Origin: Azonexus sp.
Lineage (GTDB): Bacteria > Pseudomonadota > Gammaproteobacteria > Burkholderiales > Rhodocyclaceae
Assembly (NCBI GenBank): GCA_030824535.1
Contig: JAVBXO010000094.1
Location: 1 to 32,922, forward strand
Direction: 5' to 3'
Length of the DNA stretch: 32,922 bases
Of this stretch, positions 19,198 to 28,843 are shown piece after piece. Both the position numbers and the translations under genes were made by a program. Under the pieces are notes generated by a model, which worked only from the letters and a program-made list of their open reading frames with translations, was not told the origin of the DNA and did no database searches. Position 1 is the stretch's first letter, and every line of letters starts with the position of its first letter.

Positions 19198-19781
19198 AAA
19201 CTCACTCCCAGCAAGAGCAGCCAGCCCAGCGCCAGCATCAGGTAGTCGGCTTTTTGCCAAGCAACAACACGCAACTGCATAACCCCATCCTCGCCAGCCT
19301 CCGGCAGCTGCGCCAGCATCTGCCGCCAGTCGCTCCGCGCCGGCAGGTCTTCGATACTTTCCATGACCAGCGCCAGCCGAACGACCAGGCGCTCACCATC
19401 AAGACCGCAGCGCCGCCAGGGCATCAGCAAGCCCCACAAACCTGACAGCAGTCCCTGTCGCCCCAAGCGCCCGAGCAAGGCCGCCAGGCAGGCCAGCACT
19501 GCCAGCAAACGTACCGCGTTGAGATTGGCTTCGCCAACACCTTCATAGGTCGGCGCCCAGGATTGATCAAACCACGCCTCACCAGCGGTGTTGTAAGCCA
19601 GAATCAGCCATAAGGTCAGCAGCAGCCAGCGCGCCCGGCGCACATAAGCCAGCCATTTCCGCCAGGCAATGGGGGCGCTCAACAAGGCGCACAGACCTAG
19701 GGCGAGCAGCCCCGGATAGCCAAAAAACTGCGTCGCGACAATGCCGGCCAGCCAGATCAACAATACTGCGCTTGGATGCAA
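19191..19781 (-). CDS. EcfT/CbiQ-like membrane protein
   Basis: The protein is dominated by hydrophobic helices (LLIWLAGIVATQFFGYPGLL, LGLCALLSAPIAW, WLLLTLWLILAY, LLAVLACLAALLG and a C-terminal YLMLALGWLLLLGVSLW). It has a charged segment LDGERLVVRLALVMESIEDLP before the last helix, which resembles the coupling-helix region of CbiQ/EcfT proteins. I choose the TTG at 19781 because GGAGAGG sits six bases before it. The track ATG at 19823 lies next to a hairpin and lacks a ribosome site. This gives 196 residues. No ECF ATPase or substrate-binding S component is next to it, so the substrate is unknown. It could instead be an uncharacterised membrane protein that only resembles EcfT. Confidence 0.6.
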   Translation of the reverse strand: MHPSAVLLIWLAGIVATQFFGYPGLLALGLCALLSAPIAWRKWLAYVRRARWLLLTLWLILAYNTAGEAWFDQSWAPTYEGVGEANLNAVRLLAVLACLAALLGRLGRQGLLSGLWGLLMPWRRCGLDGERLVVRLALVMESIEDLPARSDWRQMLAQLPEAGEDGVMQLRVVAWQKADYLMLALGWLLLLGVSLW

Positions 19782-19806
19782 AAATGGCCTCTCCAAAATG
19801 CACACA

Positions 19807-19820
19807 GCCCCTTGCGGGGC
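19807..19820 (-). terminator. Short GC hairpin after fimV
   Basis: A 5-bp GCCCC/GGGGC stem with a GCAA tetraloop on the minus strand lies 24 bases after the fimV stop and is followed by TGTGTGCATTTTGG. It is too short and poor in U to be a sure terminator, but it may weakly separate fimV from the downstream genes. Confidence 0.3.
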
Positions 19821-19844
19821 CATGTGGTGGCATTACAGCAAGAC

Positions 19845-22800
19845 TCAGACGCCCAGTCGGCCAAGCATCGCCTTGGCTTGTTCAACCAGATCAGGGGGAG
19901 CGCCGGCAATGACTTCGCGCAGCAGCTCGCTGGCACCGTCAGCATCGCCCATTTCCTCATAAGCCTTGGCCAGATCAAGCTTGGTATTGGCTTCTTCCCA
20001 ATCCTGACCATGTTCGGCCGCAGGTGCCGGCGCAAAAATCGAGGCCACCGCCGCCTCGACCACACCGCCCGCAGACTTGGGCGGAGCGAGATCGAGATCT
20101 ATCGTGGTGATATCGAACTTCGGCTGCTCCATGACCTGCGTCATGAACATCGACGCGCCAAGGTCAACATCGAAATCCAGGCTGCCGGAATCCGCATCTT
20201 CCGCCATCAGCCCGGCCCCCGCGATCACCGTTGCCGCTGGATCAATCGCTGGCTTGGCCGGAGCAACAGGTGGCGGCATGTCAAAATCAAAGTCCAGCGA
20301 CATTTCGCTCGACTTTTTGGGCGCTTCCCCAACGACTGGCTTGGCAGCTGCAGTCTGAGGCATCTCCAGCGCCCCCAGATCAAAGCTCGTATCCATGACG
20401 TTCATCGGATCCGGCATGATCATCGTGCCTTCAGCCGAGAAATTCGTTTCCGGCACCGAGTTGCCAGAAAGCGCAGCGCTTGCCCCAACGTTCAAATCAA
20501 AGTCAAGCGCACTGGGCTCTTCAACCGAAAGAATGCCGCTATTGCTACCCAGGTCGAAATCAAGCGTGATGACATCGTGCGCATCGCTGACTGGCGCCGC
20601 TGGTTTGCTGTCGCTCTTTGCAGCGAGCACCGGAGCAGGCTCCGGAACGCCCAGATCGAAATCAAGCGTCATCATTTCAGCAGCGGCTACTGGCTCAGGA
20701 GCGGGAGCAACCGGCTCGCCGGCCGACGGCAGGATCAGCGTGGATTTGGAAAAATCGTCGTCCGGCTTGGCCGCAAATACAGGAGCTTCGACCGGAGGAG
20801 CCACCGGGGCTGCCGCTGGCGTGAAGAATGGTTCAGGCTCGGGACTACTCTTGGAGAAGAAATCACTGCTTTCCGACAAGGAGGTTTGCGGCGCCTCACT
20901 GCGGGCAAATGGAGAATCCCCGGCGGCACCAAAATACAGCGGATTATTCGGGTCCAGCTTGACACCAAGCGCCGCAACCTTCGCCCAATCCGGTCCCTGA
21001 CCGTCGGTTTGCGCATATAGCTCACTGGCCAGGGTTTCAAACTGCTTCAGGCTGCCCCGCGAAGCATAAATCTCCAGCAATTTGGCATGAATTGCCGTGC
21101 GCTGAGGATCCTTGTTCAAGGCGTCGAGCAGGATTTCCTCGGCCTGGGTATCACGCCCATAGGCAATGTAAACATCAGCCTCGGCGACCGGATCAACCTC
21201 ATCGGTATCGATCATTGCGGCACCGGTCTGACTGAAGTCAGCCGTTTGCAACGGAATATTCGCCGTATCAACGCTCTGTCCGCCGGTCATCCGGAATACC
21301 GAATTGGGCCCAAGGCTGGAAGGTACAGGTGCTGTGCTGGCTAGCGGCGGTGAATCCTTGATTCCACGGCGGCGATACATGGCAAAGCCACCCAGACCCA
21401 ACAGCGCCAGCAAGCCTCCCACGCCACCAAAAAGCATCACGGGATCAGCCAGCAATGAATCAATCAGATCCGGCTCAGGCGGCGGCGGTGGCGGTGGTAC
21501 AACTACCCGCTTCGGCTTGGGTGCTGGCGGCTTGACCTCCTGCGTTGCCGGTTCAGCAGGTTTAACTTCCGCCGGTTTGACTTCAGCAGGCTTGGCCGGC
21601 TCGGCGGGCTTGGGTGGATCGGACGGCTTGAGCGGCGGCACTTCTGCAGCGCGAACCACTTCCTGCGGCTTGACTGCCGGCTCGACAGGTTTTGCCGCTT
21701 CTGCCACCGGACGCGGCGCTACCGGCGCTGGCGCGACGGCAGTAACTGGTGGCCGCACTTCTTCCTTTTTCGGTACAGCAGCCTGCTGTAGCTCTGCCAA
21801 TTTCTGATTTTTCATCTCCAGAAGTTTCTGGAGATCAGCGACATTCTTTTCCAGAGTTGCCAAGCGTTCCTGCGCCTCTTTGTAGGCCTTGTCGCGGGCA
21901 ATTCTGTCCTCCTCTACACCGGCCGACTTGAGCGCATCCGGCCCCTTGGCAGGAGCATCCGTCCTTGCAACCTTGACCTGATCCTTGGCCTTCTCCGCAG
22001 GAGGCGTCTTGTCCTCAAGCTTTGCCGAAATTTTGCCGGAGCTCGACTGAGCCGACGCAGCCTCATTTTTTGCTGGCGCATTGGCCGTCGCCGCCGCCAG
22101 CTTCTGGCGATAGCCATGCCAGTCCTGAGCTTGCGCCAGATAGGTACGGCGAGCCTCGGCAGGAGGAATGGACTCCAGTTCATCCTTCTGGGGAATCGCC
22201 AGAATGGCACCTTCCTTCAGACGATGAATACTCTTGCCGACAAAAGCATCAGGATTATTGCGGAACAGGCCAATCAGCATTTGTTCCAGTGAAACGCCGG
22301 GAACTCGCATCTCGCCTGCAATGCGCTGCAGCGTGTCACCATGATGGACCACGCGAGTTCCAGCCATTTCTGAAGATGGCTTTTTGACCTCTGCCGGGGA
22401 CTCGCTAACGGTCGGCTTGCGACTTGTCGGTCTTTCCGGAGCAGTTGCCTTGATATCCATGGCGCCGGCACCACGCACCGTCTCCACCACCTTGGCGTCG
22501 ACAATCGAGCGCACAGCAGACTGAGGCGCAAGATCCGGCGGATCAAGCAGGAAGGTATATTCGCGTACCAAGCGGCCGCTGGGCCAATCGAGCTCCATCA
22601 AAAAATCGACGAAAGGCTCATTGAGCGGTTTAAGCGAAGTCAGCTTGACAACAGTTTGCCCCGAAGGACGTTTTTCGAGATTAAAACGAAGATCGTTGAG
22701 GACTGAGGAATACTCGATACCGGCCTGCTTGAAGGCGTCTCTTTGGGCCAGCCTGACCGTCATCCCAAGCAATTCGTCCTTGTTGGCCGAAACATCCAAC

Positions 22801-23000
22801 TCAGCCCGCAAGGGTTGCCCCAGACCGGAAAAGACCGTCAGCTTACCCAAGCCAGCCGCTTCCGCCCCCCAAGGCGCAAAGGCCATGCAGGATGCAATAG
22901 CCATTGCTAGCACACGTTTATTGAACCTAGCGATATTCGTTTCGTTCACGGCGAAACCCTGAGCGTCGATTTTGGGGAGTTTGAAATTAACATCATGCAT
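19845..23000 (-). CDS. fimV: FimV-like polar hub protein (LysM, TM helix, C-terminal TPR)
   Basis: This protein has 1051 residues from the first ATG. A GTG at 22949 with AGGG before it gives a more normal signal peptide (NKRVLAMAIASCMAFAP...AEA/AGLGKL) and may be the true start. The N-terminal FimV domain is AGLGKLTVFSGLGQPLRAEL, and the LysM-type peptidoglycan domain spans about 216-270 (VVHHGDTLQRIAGEM). A coiled coil lies near 362-405, then a Pro/Lys/Glu linker, and a transmembrane helix near 525-545 (LFGGVGGLLALLGLGGFAMY). The acidic cytoplasmic part has repeated LDFDL-type motifs and ends in the FimV C-terminal domain (EEANTKLDLAKAYEEMGDAD). FimV organises type IV pili and the cell pole. 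Here it is separate from the msh genes. Confidence 0.9.
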   Translation of the reverse strand: MHDVNFKLPKIDAQGFAVNETNIARFNKRVLAMAIASCMAFAPWGAEAAGLGKLTVFSGLGQPLRAELDVSANKDELLGMTVRLAQRDAFKQAGIEYSSVLNDLRFNLEKRPSGQTVVKLTSLKPLNEPFVDFLMELDWPSGRLVREYTFLLDPPDLAPQSAVRSIVDAKVVETVRGAGAMDIKATAPERPTSRKPTVSESPAEVKKPSSEMAGTRVVHHGDTLQRIAGEMRVPGVSLEQMLIGLFRNNPDAFVGKSIHRLKEGAILAIPQKDELESIPPAEARRTYLAQAQDWHGYRQKLAAATANAPAKNEAASAQSSSGKISAKLEDKTPPAEKAKDQVKVARTDAPAKGPDALKSAGVEEDRIARDKAYKEAQERLATLEKNVADLQKLLEMKNQKLAELQQAAVPKKEEVRPPVTAVAPAPVAPRPVAEAAKPVEPAVKPQEVVRAAEVPPLKPSDPPKPAEPAKPAEVKPAEVKPAEPATQEVKPPAPKPKRVVVPPPPPPPEPDLIDSLLADPVMLFGGVGGLLALLGLGGFAMYRRRGIKDSPPLASTAPVPSSLGPNSVFRMTGGQSVDTANIPLQTADFSQTGAAMIDTDEVDPVAEADVYIAYGRDTQAEEILLDALNKDPQRTAIHAKLLEIYASRGSLKQFETLASELYAQTDGQGPDWAKVAALGVKLDPNNPLYFGAAGDSPFARSEAPQTSLSESSDFFSKSSPEPEPFFTPAAAPVAPPVEAPVFAAKPDDDFSKSTLILPSAGEPVAPAPEPVAAAEMMTLDFDLGVPEPAPVLAAKSDSKPAAPVSDAHDVITLDFDLGSNSGILSVEEPSALDFDLNVGASAALSGNSVPETNFSAEGTMIMPDPMNVMDTSFDLGALEMPQTAAAKPVVGEAPKKSSEMSLDFDFDMPPPVAPAKPAIDPAATVIAGAGLMAEDADSGSLDFDVDLGASMFMTQVMEQPKFDITTIDLDLAPPKSAGGVVEAAVASIFAPAPAAEHGQDWEEANTKLDLAKAYEEMGDADGASELLREVIAGAPPDLVEQAKAMLGRLGV

Positions 23001-23060
23001 TTAGCAATGCAAGCTAAACTCATTACCCCATTGTTTGCAAAAATCCGGCGTTTAGCATCA

Positions 23061-23087
23061 AAAAGCGAGGCCCAGCCTCGCTTTTTT
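23061..23087. terminator. Bidirectional rho-independent terminator between asd and fimV
   Basis: The stem AGCGAGGC/GCCTCGCT with a 3-base loop is extended by A-T pairs. It has a T-rich tail on both strands: TTTTTTGTTTT on plus and TTTTTGATG on minus. It lies just after the asd stop and ends the leu-asd transcript before fimV. Confidence 0.9.
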
Positions 23088-23095
23088 GTTTTCTA

Positions 23096-24229
23096 TCAAG
23101 CCTCTAGCAGAATGCGCAACATACGGCGCAGCGGCTCGGCAGCGCCCCACAAAAGTTGGTCGCCACAGGTAAAGGCCGCCAGATATTCCGGCCCCATGGC
23201 CATTTTGTGCAAACGCCCCACCGGTACAGTCAGCGTACCGGTGACGGCAGCCGGGGTCAATTCGCGCTCGGAAATCTCGCGATCATTCGGCACAACCTTG
23301 GCCCAGGGATTGGCCTTGGCCAGCATGTCGCTGATTTCATCGAGCGGTACGTCCTTCTTCAGCTTGATGGTCAGCGCCTGGCTGTGGCAGCGCATGGCGC
23401 CGATGCGCACGCACAAGCCATCGATGGGAATCGAACCGGCTGTACGGAAAGCCGGCTTGCCGAGGATCTTGTTGCATTCGGCACCGCCCTTCCATTCTTC
23501 CTTGGACTGACCGTTCTCGTAAGGCACGTCGATCCACGGGATCAGCGAGCCGGCGAGCGGCGTGTTGCGGAAGTTCTTCTTCGGGAAGCTGTCCGAACGG
23601 ATGGTTTCGGCGACTTTTCGATCAATATCGAGAATGGCCGAAGCCGGATCGGCCAGCAGGTCGGCGACCGACGAATGGATTGCCCCCATCTGGGCGATCA
23701 GTTCGCGCATGTTCTGCGCCCCTGCGCCGGAAGCAGCCTGGTAGGTCATCGAACTTGCCCATTCGATCAGGTCGTTCTGGAATAGCCCACCCAGCCCCAT
23801 GAGCATCAGGGAAACCGTGCAATTGCCGCCAATCCAGTTCTTGCCGCCCTTGACCAGGGAATCCTTGATCACGTTCATATTGACCGGGTCAAGAATGATC
23901 ACGGCATCGTCGGCCATGCGCAGCGACGAAGCAGCATCAATCCAGTGACCGTTCCAGCCAGCTGCACGCAGCTTGGGGAAAACTTCCTTGGTGTAGTCGC
24001 CGCCCTGGCAGGTAATGATGATCTCGCAAGCCTTCAGCGCATCGATATTCGAGGCATCCTGCAAGGGCAGAGAAGCTTCCTTGCCGCCAAACACCGGCGC
24101 TTTGCCGCCAGCCGCGGAAGTGGAGAAATACACCGGGTCTATATGAGCGAAATCGCCCTCTTCGACCATCCGCTGCATCAGCACGGAACCAACCATGCCA
24201 CGCCAACCGACCAAACCAACCTTCTTCAT
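23096..24229 (-). CDS. asd: Aspartate-semialdehyde dehydrogenase Asd
   Basis: This 377-residue enzyme of the gram-negative type carries the N-terminal NADP site [18 protein letters not shown], the phosphate-binding loop around [13 protein letters not shown], and the catalytic cysteine in [32 protein letters not shown] follows, as does the C-terminal catalytic histidine region [18 protein letters not shown]. It reduces aspartyl phosphate to aspartate semialdehyde, the branch point to lysine, methionine and threonine. It is last in the leuC-leuD-leuB-asd block and is followed by a strong terminator. Confidence 0.97.
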   Translation of the reverse strand: MKKVGLVGWRGMVGSVLMQRMVEEGDFAHIDPVYFSTSAAGGKAPVFGGKEASLPLQDASNIDALKACEIIITCQGGDYTKEVFPKLRAAGWNGHWIDAASSLRMADDAVIILDPVNMNVIKDSLVKGGKNWIGGNCTVSLMLMGLGGLFQNDLIEWASSMTYQAASGAGAQNMRELIAQMGAIHSSVADLLADPASAILDIDRKVAETIRSDSFPKKNFRNTPLAGSLIPWIDVPYENGQSKEEWKGGAECNKILGKPAFRTAGSIPIDGLCVRIGAMRCHSQALTIKLKKDVPLDEISDMLAKANPWAKVVPNDREISERELTPAAVTGTLTVPVGRLHKMAMGPEYLAAFTCGDQLLWGAAEPLRRMLRILLEA

Positions 24230-24321
24230 GTCATTTCCTTTATGGCAAGTTGCCTAGAATCGAGGAGCTGGAGCCGCTAGAAAACCCACTCGATCCTAAT
24301 ACCTAACAGCTCAATCCTAAC
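24230..24321. repeat. Repeat-rich leuB-asd spacer
   Basis: The spacer contains arms TAGAATCGAG (24255-24264) and CTCGATCCTA (24289-24298), nine of ten complementary plus a G-U possibility. It also has GAGCTG/CAGCTC pairing in a crossing arrangement. A direct repeat CRATCCTAA occurs at 24291-24299 and 24312-24320. It resembles in style, though not in exact sequence, the accD-folC spacer. No gene is visible in it. Confidence 0.45.
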
Positions 24322-25374
24322 TCACAGTGCAGCGAGTACCGCGTCGCCCATTTCTCTGGTGCCGACCTTGTTTGTGCCGCGCTCGTAGATGTCACCGGTG
24401 CGATAGCCTTGGGCCAGCACTTTCTTGACGGCATTCTCGACACGCTGCGCCTGATCTTCCATGTTGAAGGTGTAACGCAGCATCATCGCCACCGACAGGA
24501 TGGTTGCCAGCGGATTGGCAACGCCCTTGCCGGCGATATCCGGGGCTGACCCATGCGAGGGCTCGTACATCCCCTTGTTGTTGGCATCGAGCGAGGCGGA
24601 CGGCAGCATGCCGATCGAACCGGTCAGCATCGAGGCCTCATCGGAGAGGATGTCGCCAAACATGTTGCCGGTGACCATTACATCGAACTGCTTCGGTGCC
24701 TTGACCAGCTGCATCGCGGCATTGTCGACCAGCATGTGGCTGAGTTCGACATCCGGGTAATCCTTGCTGACCTCGATCATGACGTCGCGCCAGAGCTGGG
24801 TGGCTTCAAGCACATTCATTTTGTCAATCGAGCACAGCTTCTTGTCGCGCTTCTGCGCCGCCTGGAAGGCAACATGACCAATGCGACGGATTTCCGACTC
24901 GCTATACACCATGGTATTGAAGCCGACGCGCTCGCCGTTTTCTTCACGCACGCCACGCGGCTGGCCGAAGTAGATATCACCGGTCAGTTCACGAACAATC
25001 AGGATATCGAGCCCGGCAACCACTTCCGGCTTGAGCGTGGAAGCGTTAGCCAGTTCCGGGTAAAGAATTGCCGGACGCAGGTTGGCAAACAAGGCAAGAT
25101 CCTTGCGAATGCCCAGCAGGCCACGCTCGGGGCGCAACTCGCGGGCCAGCGTGTCCCACTTCGGACCACCGACAGCGCCAAGCAGGATGGCATCAGCTTC
25201 GGCCGTCAGCTTTTTGGTCACTTCCGGATAAGGCGTGCCATGGACGTCATAGGCTCCGCCACCAATCAGGCCTTCTTCAAGTTCAAAGCCAAGATCAAGC
25301 GCTTGCAATACACGCACGGCTTCCGCCATGATCTCGGGACCAATGCCGTCGCCCGGCAGGACACAAATTTTCAT
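24322..25374 (-). CDS. leuB: 3-Isopropylmalate dehydrogenase LeuB
   Basis: This 350-residue beta-decarboxylating dehydrogenase begins [20 protein letters not shown]. It carries [11 protein letters not shown], the substrate-binding [14 protein letters not shown], the catalytic lysine region [17 protein letters not shown], the Asp-rich metal site [21 protein letters not shown], and the NAD-binding [14 protein letters not shown]. It oxidises 3-isopropylmalate to the direct precursor of leucine. AGGAGAG lies a few bases before the ATG, and leuD ends 15 bases upstream, so the two are co-transcribed. Confidence 0.97.
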   Translation of the reverse strand: MKICVLPGDGIGPEIMAEAVRVLQALDLGFELEEGLIGGGAYDVHGTPYPEVTKKLTAEADAILLGAVGGPKWDTLARELRPERGLLGIRKDLALFANLRPAILYPELANASTLKPEVVAGLDILIVRELTGDIYFGQPRGVREENGERVGFNTMVYSESEIRRIGHVAFQAAQKRDKKLCSIDKMNVLEATQLWRDVMIEVSKDYPDVELSHMLVDNAAMQLVKAPKQFDVMVTGNMFGDILSDEASMLTGSIGMLPSASLDANNKGMYEPSHGSAPDIAGKGVANPLATILSVAMMLRYTFNMEDQAQRVENAVKKVLAQGYRTGDIYERGTNKVGTREMGDAVLAAL

Positions 25375-25389
25375 GCTCTCTCCTGATAG

Positions 25390-26028
25390 TTATGCGAACA
25401 GCCAGGGCTGTTCGATGCGGCGCTTGGCCTCGAATTCACGAATTTTTTCAGCATGCCGCAGGGTCAGGCCAATATCGTCCCAACCGTTGAGCAGGCACTC
25501 CTTGCGGAAGGCGTCGATCTGGAACGGAATGCCATGACCGTCAGCACGAACGACCGTTTGCCCGGCCAGATCAATCAACAGCTTGTAACCTGGCGTCGCT
25601 TCAACCTGCTGGAACAGCGCCTCGATTTCGGCAGCCGGCAGCACGATGGGCAGGATGCCGTTCTTGAAGCAGTTGTTGAAAAAGATGTCAGCAAAGGATG
25701 CGGCAATGATCGCCTTGAAACCGAAATCAAGCAGCGCCCATGGCGCGTGCTCACGTGAGCTGCCACAACCGAAGTTGGCGCGGGTTAACAAGACTTCAGC
25801 GCCTTGGTAACGCGGCTGATTGAGCACGAAATTCGGATTTTTCGGGCGACCGGCACTGTCCTGGCCCGGTTGACCAACATCCATGTAACGCCATTCGTCG
25901 AAGGCATTCGGACCAAAACCGGAACGCTTGATCGACTTGAGAAACTGCTTGGGAATGATGGCATCGGTGTCGACGTTATTACGGTCGAGCGGGGCCACCA
26001 GGCCCTCCAGACGTACGAACTTGTCCAT
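25390..26028 (-). CDS. leuD: 3-Isopropylmalate dehydratase small subunit LeuD
   Basis: This 212-residue swivel-domain subunit carries the characteristic [41 protein letters not shown] and [18 protein letters not shown]. With LeuC it isomerises 2-isopropylmalate to 3-isopropylmalate. AAGG lies just before the ATG. A small lipoprotein gene is inserted between it and leuC, with only 8 bases between the lipoprotein stop and the leuD ATG. Confidence 0.96.
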   Translation of the reverse strand: MDKFVRLEGLVAPLDRNNVDTDAIIPKQFLKSIKRSGFGPNAFDEWRYMDVGQPGQDSAGRPKNPNFVLNQPRYQGAEVLLTRANFGCGSSREHAPWALLDFGFKAIIAASFADIFFNNCFKNGILPIVLPAAEIEALFQQVEATPGYKLLIDLAGQTVVRADGHGIPFQIDAFRKECLLNGWDDIGLTLRHAEKIREFEAKRRIEQPWLFA

Positions 26029-26036
26029 TTGAAACC

Positions 26037-26165
26037 TTATCTGGTTGCGCGCTGGATGGCTTCGCCACCCTTTTCAATATCCCGACCCATCCCCTGCACC
26101 GTATTACAAGCGCTCAGGGAAGTCAGTGAAACTACGGTCAACAGCGCAAAAACGAGCTTTTTCAT
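26037..26165 (-). CDS. Entericidin EcnA/B-type small lipoprotein
   Basis: This 42-residue ORF is too short for the track. It has a near-perfect ribosome site (GGAGGAACTC before the ATG). A lipoprotein signal peptide follows, with basic MKK, a hydrophobic core and lipobox LSAC/N. A mature peptide of about 23 residues contains [14 protein letters not shown], the hallmark of the entericidin family. It is expected to be lipidated and held in the envelope. In E. coli, entericidins A and B act as an antidote-toxin pair, but here only one copy exists and its function is unknown. It lies 14 bases after the leuC stop and just before leuD, so it is part of the leu transcript. Confidence 0.88.
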   Translation of the reverse strand: MKKLVFALLTVVSLTSLSACNTVQGMGRDIEKGGEAIQRATR

Positions 26166-26179
26166 GAGTTCCTCCAGAA

Positions 26180-27586
26180 TCAGAGAATGTCACGCACATC
26201 GGCAAAGCGACCAGCAATTGCCGCCGCTGCCGCCATCGCCGGACTCACCAGATGCGTGCGTCCGCCAGGCCCTTGGCGACCTTCAAAATTGCGGTTCGAG
26301 GTCGAAGCACAACGTTCACCCGGCTCAAGACGGTCAGCGTTCATCGCCAGACACATCGAGCATCCCGGTTCACGCCACTCAAAACCGGCCGCCACGAAAA
26401 TCTTGTCGAGCCCTTCCGCTTCGGCCTGGCGCTTGACCAGCCCGGAACCCGGCACCGCCAGGGCCAGCTTGACGTTCGCGGCCACACTACGACCCTTGAG
26501 CACGGCCGCAGCTTCGCGCAAGTCTTCAATGCGGGAATTGGTGCAGGAGCCAATGAAAATCTTGTCGACGGGAATCTGCGCAATCGGCGTATTGGGATAC
26601 AGGCCCATGTACTGCAGCGCCCGCTCCATGCCTTCGCGCTTGACCGGATCGCTTTCCTTCGCCGGATCGGGCACGACGGCATCGATGGCAACGACCATTT
26701 CCGGCGAGGTACCCCAGGTAACCTGCGGCTTGATGGCTTCCGCCTTGAGCTGGACCACCCGGTCATACTGCGCGCCAGCATCGGAATGCAGGGTACGCCA
26801 GTAGGCCACGGCCTTGTCCCAGGTGTCGCCGGTCGGCGAGAAAGGACGACCTTTCAAATAATTGATCGTGGTGTCGTCGACCGCAATAAAGCCCAGACGT
26901 GCGCCACCTTCGATGGCCATATTGCATAGGGTCATGCGCCCTTCCATCGACAGGCTGCGAATCGCCGAGCCGCCGAATTCGATGGCGTAGCCCGTACCGC
27001 CGGCCGTACCGATGGTGCCGATAATCGCCAGCGCGACATCCTTGGCGGTCACGCCCTTGCCCAGCTTGCCTTCGACGGCAACGAGCATGGTCTTGGATCG
27101 CTTCTGCACCAGACACTGCGTAGCCAGCACATGCTCGACCTCGGAAGTACCAATACCGTGCGCCATACAGGCGAATGCGCCATGCGTCGAGGTATGCGAG
27201 TCACCGCAAACCACGGTCATCCCTGGCAGGGTGGCACCGTTTTCCGGGCCGACCACGTGCAGGATGCCCATGCGCGGGTCTTTGAACGGAAAATAGGCCA
27301 AGGCACCGACTTCGCGGATATTGGCATCCAGCGTTTCGACCTGAAGGCGCGAGATGGGATCGGTGATCCCCTCTTCCCAATGATCCGTCGGCGTATTGTG
27401 ATCCGGCGTCGAAACAATGGAGGAAACTCGCCAGGGCTTGCGGCCAGCCAGCTTCAAACCCTCAAACGCTTGCGGGCTGGTGACTTCATGCACGAGATGG
27501 CGATCAATGTAGAGAAGCGCCGTGCCGTCATCTTCCTGATGAACAACATGGTTTTCCCAAAGCTTGTCGTAAAGAGTCTTCGACAT
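26180..27586 (-). CDS. leuC: 3-Isopropylmalate dehydratase large subunit LeuC
   Basis: This 468-residue aconitase-family protein opens with [14 protein letters not shown]. It carries [20 protein letters not shown], the [4Fe-4S] ligands in [13 protein letters not shown] and [10 protein letters not shown], and [13 protein letters not shown]. It binds the cluster and substrate and acts with LeuD in leucine synthesis. Its start is 30 bases after the end of the MFS gene. No leucine leader peptide or attenuator is visible in that gap, so any promoter probably lies within or before the MFS gene. Confidence 0.97.
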   Translation of the reverse strand: MSKTLYDKLWENHVVHQEDDGTALLYIDRHLVHEVTSPQAFEGLKLAGRKPWRVSSIVSTPDHNTPTDHWEEGITDPISRLQVETLDANIREVGALAYFPFKDPRMGILHVVGPENGATLPGMTVVCGDSHTSTHGAFACMAHGIGTSEVEHVLATQCLVQKRSKTMLVAVEGKLGKGVTAKDVALAIIGTIGTAGGTGYAIEFGGSAIRSLSMEGRMTLCNMAIEGGARLGFIAVDDTTINYLKGRPFSPTGDTWDKAVAYWRTLHSDAGAQYDRVVQLKAEAIKPQVTWGTSPEMVVAIDAVVPDPAKESDPVKREGMERALQYMGLYPNTPIAQIPVDKIFIGSCTNSRIEDLREAAAVLKGRSVAANVKLALAVPGSGLVKRQAEAEGLDKIFVAAGFEWREPGCSMCLAMNADRLEPGERCASTSNRNFEGRQGPGGRTHLVSPAMAAAAAIAGRFADVRDIL

Positions 27587-27616
27587 GGAACCTGAATTCG
27601 GTATTAAAGCGCCAGA

Positions 27617-28804
27617 TTATTGCACAGGATCAGGGCTTTTTGGCCTCCCCGGGCCGTCGACCGCAGCAGCCTCGCCCAGCCAGCGATAAATCATCAGAAA
27701 GCCGGCAAATGCAAACAGGGAGCCGAGAGAAAAACTCCAGCCCGCCCCCCATTGATCCCAGGTTCGACCGCTGATCAATGCCCCCAGCAAACCACCGGCA
27801 CCGAAGGACAAACTGGAATACAAGGCCTGCCCACGCGCCTGAGCCTTGCCAGGAAACCAGCGATTCACCGCGACGATGGCTGACGCGTGATAGGCGCCGA
27901 AGGTCAGTCCATGCAGCAACTGGGCGATGACAGCGATGAACAATGAAGACATGCCCCAGCCGATCATCAGGAAGCGCAGCACGGCAGCACCAAAACAAAG
28001 CAGCATCACCGCGCGCAGCGAATGCCGCTGCATCACTTTGGGCATCACCATGAATACGCCGATTTCGGCCATGACGCCCAGCGACCAGAGAATACCCACC
28101 GCCGTTTTACTGTAGCCATGATCAGCGAGATGAATCGAATAGAAAACGTAATAGGCACCATGCGCCACCGACATGGCGAAACAGGCCGCCATGAAAGCCA
28201 GCACCGCCGGCTGACGCAGAATTCCCAGAACCGGCAGCAACAGCGGCGCATGAGCAAGGGCCCGTGCCTCGGGCAAAAAGAGCGCACACAGCAGGATGCC
28301 ACCGAGGATCGCCGAGCAAACCCACAGCACTGCAATCGGCGGCAGAAAATCGAGCAGCGCCCCCGTCGCCATGACCGCGACGATGAAGCCTATCGATCCC
28401 CACAGGCGAATCCGCGAATAACGACCGCGATCTTCACGCAAATGATCAAAAGTCAGGGCTTCGACGAGCGGCAGCGCACCACTCCAGAAGAAAGCCAGCA
28501 CTGCCATGGCCAGTAACATGCCCGGCAGGCGATCAAGCCAGAAAAACGCCAGGAAGCCCGCCAACCCCACCGCACCGGCTAGGCGAATGATGCTCAGGCG
28601 CCAACCATAATGGTCAGCAATCCAGCCCCAGAAGTTGGGACCGAACAGTCGCATCAACTGCATCTGCGACATCAACAGGCCGATATCCCAGGCAGAAAAT
28701 TTCAGCGACTGAAGATAGAGCCCGAAATACGGGGAAAAAGCCCCGATAAAGGCAAAGTAGAAAAAGTAATACCCCGAGAGGCGCCAGTAGGGCAAAGCGT
28801 GCAT
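27617..28804 (-). CDS. Major facilitator superfamily transporter (HcaT/MFS_1-like type)
   Basis: This 395-residue protein has about 12 transmembrane helices. The N terminus YYFFYFAFIGAFSPYFGLYL, the loop WGWIADHYGWRLSIIRLAG and RIRLWGSIGFIVAVMATG match the MFS_1-like (HcaT/phenylpropionate transporter-like) group. The substrate cannot be read from the sequence. Related proteins are annotated for aromatic acids or nucleosides without much evidence. It is followed by leuC on the same strand after 30 bases and may share its transcript. The Shine-Dalgarno region is weak. Confidence 0.8.
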   Translation of the reverse strand: MHALPYWRLSGYYFFYFAFIGAFSPYFGLYLQSLKFSAWDIGLLMSQMQLMRLFGPNFWGWIADHYGWRLSIIRLAGAVGLAGFLAFFWLDRLPGMLLAMAVLAFFWSGALPLVEALTFDHLREDRGRYSRIRLWGSIGFIVAVMATGALLDFLPPIAVLWVCSAILGGILLCALFLPEARALAHAPLLLPVLGILRQPAVLAFMAACFAMSVAHGAYYVFYSIHLADHGYSKTAVGILWSLGVMAEIGVFMVMPKVMQRHSLRAVMLLCFGAAVLRFLMIGWGMSSLFIAVIAQLLHGLTFGAYHASAIVAVNRWFPGKAQARGQALYSSLSFGAGGLLGALISGRTWDQWGAGWSFSLGSLFAFAGFLMIYRWLGEAAAVDGPGRPKSPDPVQ

Positions 28805-28843
28805 CGGTCCATTTTACCGGACACCCGCTCGGGCGGAGGCAGA

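Noticed and set aside
27587-27616. Leucine leader peptide or attenuator before leuC
   Set aside because: The gap is only 30 bases and contains no Leu-rich reading frame or hairpin.
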